This document shows, in pieces, positions 51,626 to 60,763 of a stretch of DNA of 64,000 bases (within the stretch, counting starts at the first letter, position 1; each line of letters begins with the position of its first letter). Made by a program: the position numbers and the translations under genes. Source of the stretch: Synechococcus sp. UW140 (GTDB lineage: Bacteria > Cyanobacteriota > Cyanobacteriia > PCC-6307 > Cyanobiaceae); contig CAMCMT010000007.1 of assembly GCA_945875915.1 (NCBI GenBank), positions 1 through 64,000 of the forward strand. The letters are read 5' to 3'. Under the pieces are notes generated by a model. The model was not told the origin of the DNA, ran no database searches, and saw nothing but the letters and a program-made list of their open reading frames with translations.

Positions 51626-53626
51626 ATGGCCCTGCCAACTGCAATTCCGTCGCCTTCCAACCCAACGGTCGAAGGGAGGAGCTGGTCAGGGGCAGCCAGC
51701 GCTGCCCTCTATGGCGTCAACAAATGGGGCGAACCCTATTTCTCAGTGAACGAGTTAGGCCACATAGAAGTCAAGCCAAAGGGCGAACGGGGTCCTACCA
51801 TAGACCTAGTGGAGCTAGTCGAAGGATTGCAAGGGCGCAATCTCTCATTGCCCTTACTCATTCGATTCGACAATATTCTTGAAGACCGCCTAGACCATCT
51901 CCACCAGGCGTTTGCTCAAGCCATAAAGGCCTATGACTATCCGGGCCATTATCAGGGCGTGTTTCCGGTTAAATGCAATCAGCAGCGCCATGTCGTCGAG
52001 CAACTTATCGAAAGTGGGCGCCGCTGGAACTTTGGCCTTGAAGCCGGCAGCAAAGCAGAATTGCTGATTGCCCTTTCCCTACTGAACGACCCAAAAGCCC
52101 TGCTGATCTGCAACGGCTACAAGGACAAACGCTACATAGAAACAGCCATCCTGGCAAGGCGGCTGGGGAGACAACCTGTGGTTGTGATTGAGCAGCCTGA
52201 TGAGGTGGAACGCATCATTTCAGCAAGCAAGGAACTAGGAGCAGCCCCCTTAATTGGCATTCGGGCAAAACTGTCGGCCAGGAGTACCGGCCGTTGGGGA
52301 AGCTCGGTGGGAGACAAGGCAAAGTTTGGACTCGCCGTCCCTGATATTCTCGCCACAGTTGAAGCCCTACGGAACGCCAACCTCTTAACAGAATTAAAGC
52401 TGCTGCACTTCCATGTGGGCAGCCAAATAAACGACATCGCCGTACTCAAAGATGCACTTCAAGAAGCGGGCCAAATCTATGCCGCACTTTGCAAATTAGG
52501 AGCCCCGATGGGCTACCTCGATGTCGGCGGCGGTCTCGGAGTCGACTACGACGGCAGCCGCACAGCAACCGCAGCCTCAAAGAACTACTCACTACAAAAC
52601 TACGCCAATGACGTCGTTGCCACCGTGCGGGAGAGCTGTGAACCCTGGGGCATCACCGTGCCAACGCTCGTTAGTGAGAGTGGACGGGCCATTGCCAGTC
52701 ATTTCAGCGTGCTTGTCTTTGATATTTTGGGAACGGGAACCGTGCCTAGGGGCATTCCAAACCCTACGGACTCAGAACCGTTAACGGTTAGAAATTTACG
52801 CTTTACCCTTGAAAGCCTAATTGAACATGAGAGCAAACCAGAGCAACCAGCAGGCGAACCTAGCAAGGATCAACGCAAACTCGAAAAACTGCAGGAAGCC
52901 TGGAATGACGCCATCAAATTCAAGGAGGATGCCCTAGCTGCGTTCCGCCTGGGCTACCTAAGCCTCACCGATAGGGCTGTGGCCGAACAACTCACTTGGG
53001 CGTGCGCGGATCGCATCGCAAGACAATTGCCCCAAACTGGGGTTCCCGAAGAGTTGAAAGCCCTACGATCAGCCCTAGCCAAGACCTATTACGCCAACCT
53101 TTCCATTTTTCGATCCGCTCCAGACACCTGGGCGATCGATCAACTCTTCCCGGTAATGCCGATCCATCGACTGAATGAACGTCCAAACGAACTCGGCAGC
53201 TTCGCAGATCTTACCTGTGATTCCGACGGTAAGTTGGAACGATTTGTTAATAGTGGTAAAATAAAGACACTGCTAGAATTGCATGAATTCACGCCAGGTC
53301 AACCCTATTGGATAGGTATGTTTCTTGCCGGCGCCTATCAGGAGGTCATGGGAAACCTACACAACTTATTTGGCAGTACAAACGCAGTCAACATAAGAAT
53401 CAATGAAAACGGAGAATACCAGCTTGACCATGTTGTCAAAGGAGACACCAATGCCCAAGTTCTCGAAGCCATGGAACATAATCCCAGTGAACTACTGGAA
53501 CGGCTTCGCGTAGCCAGCGAAACGGCTATTCAGAGCGGACAGCTGAATATTCAAGACGCCAGCAGGCTGATGGATCACCTGGAAAGCAGCCTAAGGCAAA
53601 CAACGTATCTCACCAATAAGCCATGA
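51626..53626 (+). CDS. speA: Biosynthetic arginine decarboxylase
   Basis: SpeA makes agmatine from arginine on the way to polyamines, using PLP. The ATG at 51626, nine bases after a good GAGGA site, gives 666 residues. The PLP lysine is Lys116 (GVFPVKCNQQ); other blocks are NFGLEAGSKAELLIAL, FHVGSQI, YLDVGGGLGVDYDGSR and VSESGRAIASHFSVLVFDI. Codon use is noticeably more A+T-rich than in the genes to its left, the first sign of the compositional shift that continues to the window end. Confidence 0.95.
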   Translation: MALPTAIPSPSNPTVEGRSWSGAASAALYGVNKWGEPYFSVNELGHIEVKPKGERGPTIDLVELVEGLQGRNLSLPLLIRFDNILEDRLDHLHQAFAQAIKAYDYPGHYQGVFPVKCNQQRHVVEQLIESGRRWNFGLEAGSKAELLIALSLLNDPKALLICNGYKDKRYIETAILARRLGRQPVVVIEQPDEVERIISASKELGAAPLIGIRAKLSARSTGRWGSSVGDKAKFGLAVPDILATVEALRNANLLTELKLLHFHVGSQINDIAVLKDALQEAGQIYAALCKLGAPMGYLDVGGGLGVDYDGSRTATAASKNYSLQNYANDVVATVRESCEPWGITVPTLVSESGRAIASHFSVLVFDILGTGTVPRGIPNPTDSEPLTVRNLRFTLESLIEHESKPEQPAGEPSKDQRKLEKLQEAWNDAIKFKEDALAAFRLGYLSLTDRAVAEQLTWACADRIARQLPQTGVPEELKALRSALAKTYYANLSIFRSAPDTWAIDQLFPVMPIHRLNERPNELGSFADLTCDSDGKLERFVNSGKIKTLLELHEFTPGQPYWIGMFLAGAYQEVMGNLHNLFGSTNAVNIRINENGEYQLDHVVKGDTNAQVLEAMEHNPSELLERLRVASETAIQSGQLNIQDASRLMDHLESSLRQTTYLTNKP

Positions 53627-53655
53627 TCGGAAGCGCAACCAAGTCAACTACACAA

Positions 53656-54291
53656 TTAATTATGGAGTGGCCTTGGCGCGAAAATCATCGCAACACCCGC
53701 CAACAGTTGCAGTAAGAAGATCTGCTCAAGTCCATGGGCGCCCATACCCATAAAGGTCAAGGTAAATGCGGGGTTGAAAATGCCAACTGAATCAGCAAAG
53801 CCAAGGAACAACAAGGAAGTGAGTCCAGAACCAACCACAAAACCGGACAAGGGCCTAGCTTCCGGACAAATCCGTCCCTCATCACTCCAGGCATGGATCA
53901 ACCACAAAAATACCAAACTCATCAAGATTTCGACAAGTGTTGCCCTAGAGGTGAAGGGGCCAGACGGCGCAGTAAAGGGACGGACGTGAAAGCCAAACCA
54001 GATGCCTACGAGCTGGGCAGATACATACCCCAAAAAGCCAACAAGATTGGACCAAAAAGAAGATGGATTGGCCAAAGTATTCTGGCCAAAGAACATCAAG
54101 CTGACGGAAGGATTAAGGTGGGCCCCGCTAGTTCTGCCAAAGAGATGAATCAGAAATACCAGAGCCAACCCAATCGAAAGAAAGGTAGTAAAATCGGGGA
54201 CATCACGCAAAGCGAATGAGGTAACAACTGCATAGGCGAGAAAAAAGCTGCCGATCAGCTCCAGTCCCATCCGCTCTGGCAGACTGCGCAT
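53656..54291 (-). CDS. Aquaporin-like channel (MIP family), atypical
   Basis: The 211-residue protein has six predicted hydrophobic segments. The first pore loop reads SGAHLNPSVS (NPS at 60-62, a variant of NPA); the second reads FNPAFTL (NPA at 173-175). The Arg that normally follows the second NPA is replaced by Phe, so the selectivity filter must differ from classical water or glycerol channels. It starts 10 bases after the beta-rich protein's stop and is probably co-transcribed with it. It converges on speA. Confidence 0.8.
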   Translation of the reverse strand: MRSLPERMGLELIGSFFLAYAVVTSFALRDVPDFTTFLSIGLALVFLIHLFGRTSGAHLNPSVSLMFFGQNTLANPSSFWSNLVGFLGYVSAQLVGIWFGFHVRPFTAPSGPFTSRATLVEILMSLVFLWLIHAWSDEGRICPEARPLSGFVVGSGLTSLLFLGFADSVGIFNPAFTLTFMGMGAHGLEQIFLLQLLAGVAMIFAPRPLHN

Positions 54292-54301
54292 GGATCAAAT
54301 T

Positions 54302-55870
54302 TCAGACAGGGCTCACACTATAGGCTCCCGTTATTACGTCTGCAAAAAACCGATAAGGACCTGTGTGGATAGCCGTAAAGCTTAAGGCAGGAGGATTCCC
54401 ATGGGAGGTCAACTGGCCAAATCGCTTGAGCGAGCTCACAGTCACATCTCCAGGGTTTGGCTGGGAGCCGATAAAATCGGTGCCATAGCAATCAAGCTCA
54501 TAATCAGCGAACACCATTTGCCAAGGAGTTCGATTGCCAAGATACTTATAGGTATAAGTTTCACCAGCCTTCAACAGCACACAACGCTGAAACCGTCCAC
54601 CACCAATCAGCTCCATCAGGTTTGCAGGGGATTCCGGATCCCATGCCTTCAGGGGTTCGGGGAAATTACCCACGAGTGAAAGCTCATGTAACTCGGTAGT
54701 TGGCGTTAATGTGCCTCCACCCGAAACAACCTCTATCGCGAAGCTATCATCATTCAAGTGATAATGAAAAAGCAGGCGACTATCAACATCAAGTTCAAAA
54801 TAAATATTCCATTCTTGAGGCTTACCATGCCAAGCCACACCCTTAAGAAGTTGGCCCGGCTGCTTCGGATCATAGTCAAGCCAGCAACCAAATCCCATCG
54901 TATCAAGGAAAAGCTCAGAAGCAATACCAAAATTAATACAATGCTTCCCCGCCTTAACATCAAGCTCTAACTGCAAATTCTCTGGTGAAGTAACCGGCAA
55001 AAGGGTTCTACCTGCTACCGTCGGATCGAACTGATTATCAGCATGGACAGTGCCAAGAAGCTGCATTGATGACCTAATATTGAGTAATTCTGGATCAGCG
55101 CCTGCCAAGGCCTTAACCTCAATATGGGGAGATTCAGGTGTGCTATCAAGCACAAAACGAAAAATGCCGTCCTCATTGACTTTAATGGTGCAGCCGGAAT
55201 GCATTGAAGAGCCATGGCTGCTACCGAAACCGGTGCCGCGAACCAAACGCCCGGTGCCATCATTCAAAGCCGAAAAGCCATAATCCTCTTGGCCATCGGC
55301 TGAAATCAAAAACTGATAGACACCATCCGCCCTAAAGTCAATTCCACCGTTAGCCCTAAGCGGTACGTCGAGGAACCATTTGCCTGGAGAAACATTAATA
55401 AAAGAACGCCCGGGCCGCCTGCACAAAAACTTGTCAAACATGGACAAGTCATCCCAGACAAAGCCATTCAATTCATACCCGTTAAATTCAACAACTGGCT
55501 GGACAGTAGCAGCCGGGTCGGAAACGATGCCCAAGGGCACGAGTTGCAACTGCATCGTTTCACTATCAAAACGAAAAAGAATTTCCGTATCCATAAGAAT
55601 CTTGAAATTAATGTTGGCACAGCTTTTGCCGTCCCCATCCTCAACAAGGGTCCAAGTTAACGACGCCCCATCGACTGTCGAACATTTTAAATGACGATGC
55701 GAGTTGTGATTAATAACAAGCCGACACGAAAAGTGGCCAGTATGCTCAGGTCCCTTGGGCCCTTCTAAAAAAACACTGCGTTCCCAGGAAGAAACCCCCA
55801 CACGCTTAAAATCTTGGTCGGAAATGAAAGGATTCCAACGCCAACGTCGTGCCGTTAGGTTGCCAATCAT
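54302..55870 (-). CDS. Beta-rich repeat protein, possibly glucan-binding
   Basis: The ATG at 55870 gives 522 residues (the frame is open 57 codons further, without coding character). There is no signal peptide or membrane span, so it is likely cytosolic. At least three segments share a pattern of short beta strands and aromatic residues ending G-x-Y/F-x-F: GVYQFLISADGQEDYGF, GIFRFVLDSTPESPHIEV and GPYRFFADVITGAYSV. The block SLVGNFPEPLKAWDP recalls CBM48/AMPK-type sugar-binding domains (x-GxF..W). Placement next to a debranching enzyme makes glucan binding a fair guess, not a proof. Confidence 0.55.
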   Translation of the reverse strand: MIGNLTARRWRWNPFISDQDFKRVGVSSWERSVFLEGPKGPEHTGHFSCRLVINHNSHRHLKCSTVDGASLTWTLVEDGDGKSCANINFKILMDTEILFRFDSETMQLQLVPLGIVSDPAATVQPVVEFNGYELNGFVWDDLSMFDKFLCRRPGRSFINVSPGKWFLDVPLRANGGIDFRADGVYQFLISADGQEDYGFSALNDGTGRLVRGTGFGSSHGSSMHSGCTIKVNEDGIFRFVLDSTPESPHIEVKALAGADPELLNIRSSMQLLGTVHADNQFDPTVAGRTLLPVTSPENLQLELDVKAGKHCINFGIASELFLDTMGFGCWLDYDPKQPGQLLKGVAWHGKPQEWNIYFELDVDSRLLFHYHLNDDSFAIEVVSGGGTLTPTTELHELSLVGNFPEPLKAWDPESPANLMELIGGGRFQRCVLLKAGETYTYKYLGNRTPWQMVFADYELDCYGTDFIGSQPNPGDVTVSSLKRFGQLTSHGNPPALSFTAIHTGPYRFFADVITGAYSVSPV

Positions 55871-56292
55871 TGAGATCGACTCAATGACGCTAGAACCAAC
55901 ATGGTTGCTGGTAAGCAAGGGGAGTGACTGAACCACAATTCCGAGAACACTGATCGAGGTATGTTTAGCGCCTTCGTGCTGCCGTTGGCAATGATCAATA
56001 CAGAAATGTAGCGAAAGGCACAAATCCCCAAACAAAGCCAAAACTTATGTTGAAAACCTCACAATAAGAATAATTACAATCAAAGCAATTGAAGAGGGGC
56101 AGTGATCAAAATAGAAAATATTAAAACTCCTTAGCAGGGGTTTCACTGGAAACCGTTGCGGTTTCGCAAAAAATGGAGTAAGTTAGTAGGGACCAACTAT
56201 GATCTCTAAGCTGAATGTAAATGGAGTTTAAAAGGTTAAGAACTGGTTTGTAAAATATTAAAAAAACTTAAACCATCCCAACCATTTCAAAA
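55871..56292. promoter_or_regulatory. Divergent control region with palindrome
   Basis: This A+T-rich region separates the beta-rich protein from the debranching enzyme. It holds a perfect inverted repeat GAAACCG-TTG-CGGTTTC (56149-56165). On the plus strand a weak promoter pair may be TTTAAA (56227-56232) and TAAAAT (56251-56256), 18 bp apart, 36 bases before the ATG. The repeat is a plausible operator for a LacI-type or other dimeric regulator controlling both sides. Confidence 0.45.
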
Positions 56293-58473
56293 ATGACTTC
56301 AACAATCAACAGTTTTGCGATTTCCCCTAAAGGGCGTCCGCTTTCACCTGAAGGTGGTGCAACAAGGACATACACGGGTTCACCGCACCCATTTGGTGCG
56401 ACTGTTGATGACGAAGGAGTAAATTTTGCGATATATAGCGCAAACGCAACAGCTATTCAATTGCTTCTTTTCAATAACCCAAGCGATCTAGAGCCATCGC
56501 AAGTTATCGATCTAAGCCCCATTACAAACAAAAGTTTTTATATTTGGCATGTCTATGTACAAGGATTGAAGCCAGGGACTGGTTATGCGTACCGCGTTGA
56601 CGGTCCCAATGAACCTTGGAATGGCCACCGCTTCAATCCAGCCAAAGTATTGGTAGATCCTTACTCTAAAGGAAATTCGCTTGCCCTATGGGAAAGGGGA
56701 GCAGCCTGTGGCACTGAGGACAATCTCCACAAGAGCATGCGGAGTGTTGTTATTGATACTAGGGGCTATGACTGGGAAGGTGACATGCCGCTAAGGCGGC
56801 CCATGGCTGAATCAATAATTTATGAAATGCATGTGGCCGGTTTTACAAAAAGTCCGTCAAGTGGCGTGCAGCACCCAGGCACCTTCAAGGGTCTGATTGA
56901 AAAAATCCCCTATCTACAAGAAATCGGCATAACCGCAGTCGAGCTTTTGCCAGTATTTAGCTTTGATCACACAGATATCTTGCGTGTTCATGAAGGTAAC
57001 CCCCTAGTAAACTATTGGGGATACAGCACGATGGGCTATTTTGCTCCCCATCAAGGCTATTGCACTGACCCAGAATCCGGCCTACATGTTCAAGAGTTCA
57101 GGGACATGGTCAAGGCCCTACACAAGGCAGGTATAGAAGTAATCCTCGATGTTGTATTTAACCACACCGACGAGGGCAATCACCAAGGACCAATGTTCTC
57201 GTTCAAGGGATTGGATAATAGCACCTATTATTACTTGACTGGTAAGGATGGATCAAAGGAGTTTTACTACGATTATACAGGCTGTGGCAACACCTTTAAT
57301 TGTAATCACCCAATCGGAGAAAAATTAATTCTAGATTGCTTACGATTCTGGGTTCAAGAGATGCACGTGGACGGCTTCCGCTTTGATGAAGGGTCTGTGC
57401 TAACTCGTGGTGAAGATGGGACACCCTTAGAACATCCGCCCGTAATTTGGTCGATTGAACTTGACGATGTGCTTGGATCCAGTAAGGTAATCGCAGAAGC
57501 CTGGGATGCGGCAGGTCTGTACCAAATTGGCTACTTCCCCGGAGCACGCTGGGCAGAATGGAACGGTAAATACCGTGATTCAATTCGGCAATTTGTGAAA
57601 GGTGACCCTGGCGTAATCCAGCAAGTTGCAACAAGACTTACTGGTAGCGCAGACCTATACCAATGGCGCCACCACGAGCCAGTAAATAGCGTTAATTTCA
57701 TAACTGCCCATGATGGCTTTACACTCTACGACCTGTGCGCATACAATGAAAAGCACAACTGGGCAAATGGTGAAGGCAACAATGATGGAGTGAACGACAA
57801 CATTAGCTGGAACTGTGGAGCAGAGGGCGATACCGACAACGAATCGATTGAGGCTCTAAGGAGGAAACAGGTCAAGAACCTGGGAGTTCTTCTAATGTGC
57901 TCCCTAGGAGTGCCCATGATCGTCGGAGGTGATGAACACGCCCGTTCTCAAAAAGGGAACAACAACACGTATTGCCAAGACAATGCCCTTAACTGGTATG
58001 ACTGGGATGCTATTCAAACACCAGAATCAAAAGAGATGATTCGATTTTGGTCAATGCTCAACAAAAAACGCAGCAACTTCATAAACCACTTCAAAGGCAA
58101 ATATTTTACAGATAAAGTAAGCCGATTTGGTGTTCCTGAGATTTCATGGCATGGCACCCAACTCAACCAACCCAATTGGGATGATCCAGGCGCCCGCTGC
58201 CTAGCGATGACCTTCGGGGATACCGCAGAAGACACAGATGGACTCGATAATATCCATGTCATGATGAACATGTATTGGGAACCTCTAAAATTTGATATCC
58301 CTCATTATGAAGGATTAAGCTGGCGTCGGACCATTGATACATCTCTTCAATCACCCAATGACATTACAATTCCAGAAGAAGCGCCAATGATCAACGATTC
58401 AGGATATATCGTTAATGACCGCAGCATCGTGGTGCTAACAACTCGGGCATCGATCCAAGGAGGTTCAGCATGA
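56293..58473 (+). CDS. glgX: Isoamylase-type glucan debranching enzyme (GH13_11, GlgX-like)
   Basis: The 726-residue enzyme cleaves alpha-1,6 branches in glycogen. An N-terminal CBM48 (GSPHPFGATVDDEGVNFAIYSANA) precedes the GH13 barrel: LPVFSFD, GYSTMGYFAPHQGY, VILDVVFNHTDEGN, nucleophile Asp365 in VDGFRFDEGSVL, acid Glu402 in VIAEAWDAAG and Asp474 in ITAHDGFTLYDL. The residue after the nucleophile is Glu where Leu is usual in the family. A C-terminal beta domain closes the protein. It heads the run of genes toward the window end; Slr1857 in the Synechocystis icfG cluster is, as I recall, of the same type. Confidence 0.93.
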   Translation: MTSTINSFAISPKGRPLSPEGGATRTYTGSPHPFGATVDDEGVNFAIYSANATAIQLLLFNNPSDLEPSQVIDLSPITNKSFYIWHVYVQGLKPGTGYAYRVDGPNEPWNGHRFNPAKVLVDPYSKGNSLALWERGAACGTEDNLHKSMRSVVIDTRGYDWEGDMPLRRPMAESIIYEMHVAGFTKSPSSGVQHPGTFKGLIEKIPYLQEIGITAVELLPVFSFDHTDILRVHEGNPLVNYWGYSTMGYFAPHQGYCTDPESGLHVQEFRDMVKALHKAGIEVILDVVFNHTDEGNHQGPMFSFKGLDNSTYYYLTGKDGSKEFYYDYTGCGNTFNCNHPIGEKLILDCLRFWVQEMHVDGFRFDEGSVLTRGEDGTPLEHPPVIWSIELDDVLGSSKVIAEAWDAAGLYQIGYFPGARWAEWNGKYRDSIRQFVKGDPGVIQQVATRLTGSADLYQWRHHEPVNSVNFITAHDGFTLYDLCAYNEKHNWANGEGNNDGVNDNISWNCGAEGDTDNESIEALRRKQVKNLGVLLMCSLGVPMIVGGDEHARSQKGNNNTYCQDNALNWYDWDAIQTPESKEMIRFWSMLNKKRSNFINHFKGKYFTDKVSRFGVPEISWHGTQLNQPNWDDPGARCLAMTFGDTAEDTDGLDNIHVMMNMYWEPLKFDIPHYEGLSWRRTIDTSLQSPNDITIPEEAPMINDSGYIVNDRSIVVLTTRASIQGGSA

Positions 58474-58562
58474 AACTATGACATGATGCAAGCGTCATGC
58501 GAGACGCCGGAAAATAGCGTAATTCAAGATCAAAGCAAAGACACCATCCATTTAACAAAACA

Positions 58563-60716
58563 ATGACTGGCACCCTAGACTTCAGCTTCTCCGACCTAAT
58601 CGCAGGCTACATTCGCAAAGTAGATTTTCCCGAAGTATTCGATTCTCAGGGTTTTATTGAGCTAGAAACCTCAGATGGTCGCACGTTTACAGTTAAGATT
58701 ACTTATGCTTGTTACGCTGAACTAGTTAGAAACCTGGGAGAGGGATTCCAAGTTGCCCCAGGATTAAAAGAGACTCTAAACGTCGGCAGATTTATTCACG
58801 CCTATGGTATCTTCTATCCAGAAGCAGATAGGCTGAAATTTGAAGCTAAGCACATTCTGCTGTTTGGCAGAGATGCAGATAAACTTCGCTTTGAAGAGCA
58901 AGATTGGTGGGTTCGTCAAATTCAACAGCTACTGAATTTCTACTTAGAAAAGCAGTTCAAAGTACAAGAAGGTAAAGCCATTGATTTCCGCAACTTCAGA
59001 ACAGATCTGAGTTCGGAAGGTGACAAGCAAGACGGTGTGCAAAACCTAGACACCGTTTCGCGTCTAATCTATGGCTTCGCCACCGCCTATATGATGACAG
59101 GCGACGAGCGAGCCTTGGAAGCCGCGACCAAAGGCACCGAGTATATGCAAAGGCATTTCCGGCACCGTGATAGCACAGAAGGGATTACCTATTGGTACAG
59201 CCAGATTGACATCCAAGGAGATGGCAGTCTGCGTAAGTACATGGGATCAACTGCCGGCGGCGACGAAGGTGGTAATGCAATCCCTTGCTACGAACAAATT
59301 TATGCGTTGGCAGGCCCAACCCAAACCTATCGTCTGACCGGTACAAAAAATATCCTTGTAGACATTCAAGACACGATTTCGTTCCTGAATCGTTATTACA
59401 AGGATCATGGCCCCTATGGCGGCTACTACTCGCACATCGATCCAGTTACATTTGATCCCAAGGCAGAATCCCTGGGTGTTAATAGGGCCAAGAAAAACTG
59501 GAACTCCGTCGGTGACCACGCACCTGCCTATCTAATCAACCTCTACCTGGCAACTGAAAAGCAAGAGTATTCCGATTTCCTGGAAAACACTTTTGACACT
59601 ATTTGTGAATACTTCCCGGATTACGGCTACAGCCCATTCATGAACGAGAAGTTCTTTGATGATTGGAGCCACGATCTAACGTGGGGTATTCATCAAGCTC
59701 GCTGTGTTGTGGGGCACAACCTAAAGGTTGCTTGGAACCTTACCAGGATGCAAAGCCTCAAACCGAAAGAAAGCTATAAAACCTTTGCCCATCAAATTGC
59801 TGACGCCATTCCAGCCGCTGGTTGTGATAACCAGCGTGGTGGCTGGTACGACATGATGGAGCGGACGCGCAAAGATGGCGAAGAAACCAATCGCCTTGTT
59901 TGGCATGACCGCAAAGCATGGTGGCAGCAAGAACAAGGCATTCTTGCCTACTACATCATGGCCGGTGTCTATAACGATAATGATGATTATTTGCGTTTTG
60001 CCCGGGAAGGTTCAGGTTTCTACAATGGCTGGTTCCTAGATTATGAGCAAGGTGGCATCTACTTCAACGTACTTGCTAACGGACAACCCTACGCACTCGG
60101 AAGCGAGCGCGGCAAAGGGAGTCACTCAATGGCTGGTTACCATTCCTTTGAACTTTGCTTCTTGGCAGCGGTCTATACCAACCTCCTGGTTAACCGCCAT
60201 CCCATGGACTTCTTCTTCAGCCCAGAACCTGGTGCCTGGGAAGACAATATCCTGAGGGTTACGCCTGATCTTCTACCCGCAGGTAGTGTCGAACTTAGTG
60301 AGGTGTGGATTAACGGCAAGAACTACGAAAACTTCAATCGCGAAAAGCTTTACGTAACCCTTCCCGAATCAGACACAACCCTAAAGGTACGTGTTCGCAT
60401 CACCCCTGCAGGGCTAGGATTCGACACAGATTTGCTTTCCTTCGAAGGTGGAATTGCTACCTTCGCCCTGTCTGGCGAACTAATCACTTCAAGGCTGCGA
60501 GATCTGAAGGAAGAAGTTGAAAAACTTCCCAACCTTAAGGGTCTTGTCCTTGACATGACAAATCTGAAGGCCATTAGTGGCACAGGCTGGAACTATCTCC
60601 TCTTCACCAAGCAACGGGCTGGCGCTAGCTTTACAGTCAAGCTGACGAATCTGTCAGATGCTGTTAAGAAGTCATTGGTCGAGGCGGAACTTGATGAGGA
60701 GTTCACACTGGGCTGA
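58563..60716 (+). CDS. AGE-family sugar epimerase/isomerase fused to a STAS domain
   Basis: The 717-residue protein has three parts. Residues 1-130 form a beta-rich module of OB-fold look (GFIELETSDGRTFTVKITY, FIHAYGIFYPEADR). Residues 130-570 are an (alpha/alpha)6 domain of the N-acylglucosamine/cellobiose 2-epimerase type: SVGDHAPAYLINLYLAT, GHNLKVAWNL with His385, and WWQQEQGILAYYI (W453, W454, E457). Residues 634-717 are a STAS domain (FALSGELITSRLRDLKEEVE, VLDMTNLKAISGTGWNYLLF), the fold of SpoIIAA anti-sigma antagonists. The usual phospho-Ser position reads Gly673, flanked by Ser672 and Thr674. The substrate sugar is unknown. Confidence 0.85.
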   Translation: MTGTLDFSFSDLIAGYIRKVDFPEVFDSQGFIELETSDGRTFTVKITYACYAELVRNLGEGFQVAPGLKETLNVGRFIHAYGIFYPEADRLKFEAKHILLFGRDADKLRFEEQDWWVRQIQQLLNFYLEKQFKVQEGKAIDFRNFRTDLSSEGDKQDGVQNLDTVSRLIYGFATAYMMTGDERALEAATKGTEYMQRHFRHRDSTEGITYWYSQIDIQGDGSLRKYMGSTAGGDEGGNAIPCYEQIYALAGPTQTYRLTGTKNILVDIQDTISFLNRYYKDHGPYGGYYSHIDPVTFDPKAESLGVNRAKKNWNSVGDHAPAYLINLYLATEKQEYSDFLENTFDTICEYFPDYGYSPFMNEKFFDDWSHDLTWGIHQARCVVGHNLKVAWNLTRMQSLKPKESYKTFAHQIADAIPAAGCDNQRGGWYDMMERTRKDGEETNRLVWHDRKAWWQQEQGILAYYIMAGVYNDNDDYLRFAREGSGFYNGWFLDYEQGGIYFNVLANGQPYALGSERGKGSHSMAGYHSFELCFLAAVYTNLLVNRHPMDFFFSPEPGAWEDNILRVTPDLLPAGSVELSEVWINGKNYENFNREKLYVTLPESDTTLKVRVRITPAGLGFDTDLLSFEGGIATFALSGELITSRLRDLKEEVEKLPNLKGLVLDMTNLKAISGTGWNYLLFTKQRAGASFTVKLTNLSDAVKKSLVEAELDEEFTLG

Positions 60717-60730
60717 CAAGCCAACAATCA

Positions 60731-60763
60731 AGCTATGATGGCATCACCACGCCATCAATAGCT
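60731..60763 (+). promoter_or_regulatory. Inverted repeat at the oxygenase gene start
   Basis: AGCTATGATGGC (60731-60742) pairs with GCCATCAATAGCT (60751-60763) with one bulge and an 8-base loop. The 3' arm runs into the TTG start codon, so the RNA hairpin would hide the start region. No Shine-Dalgarno sequence is evident. Confidence 0.6.
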
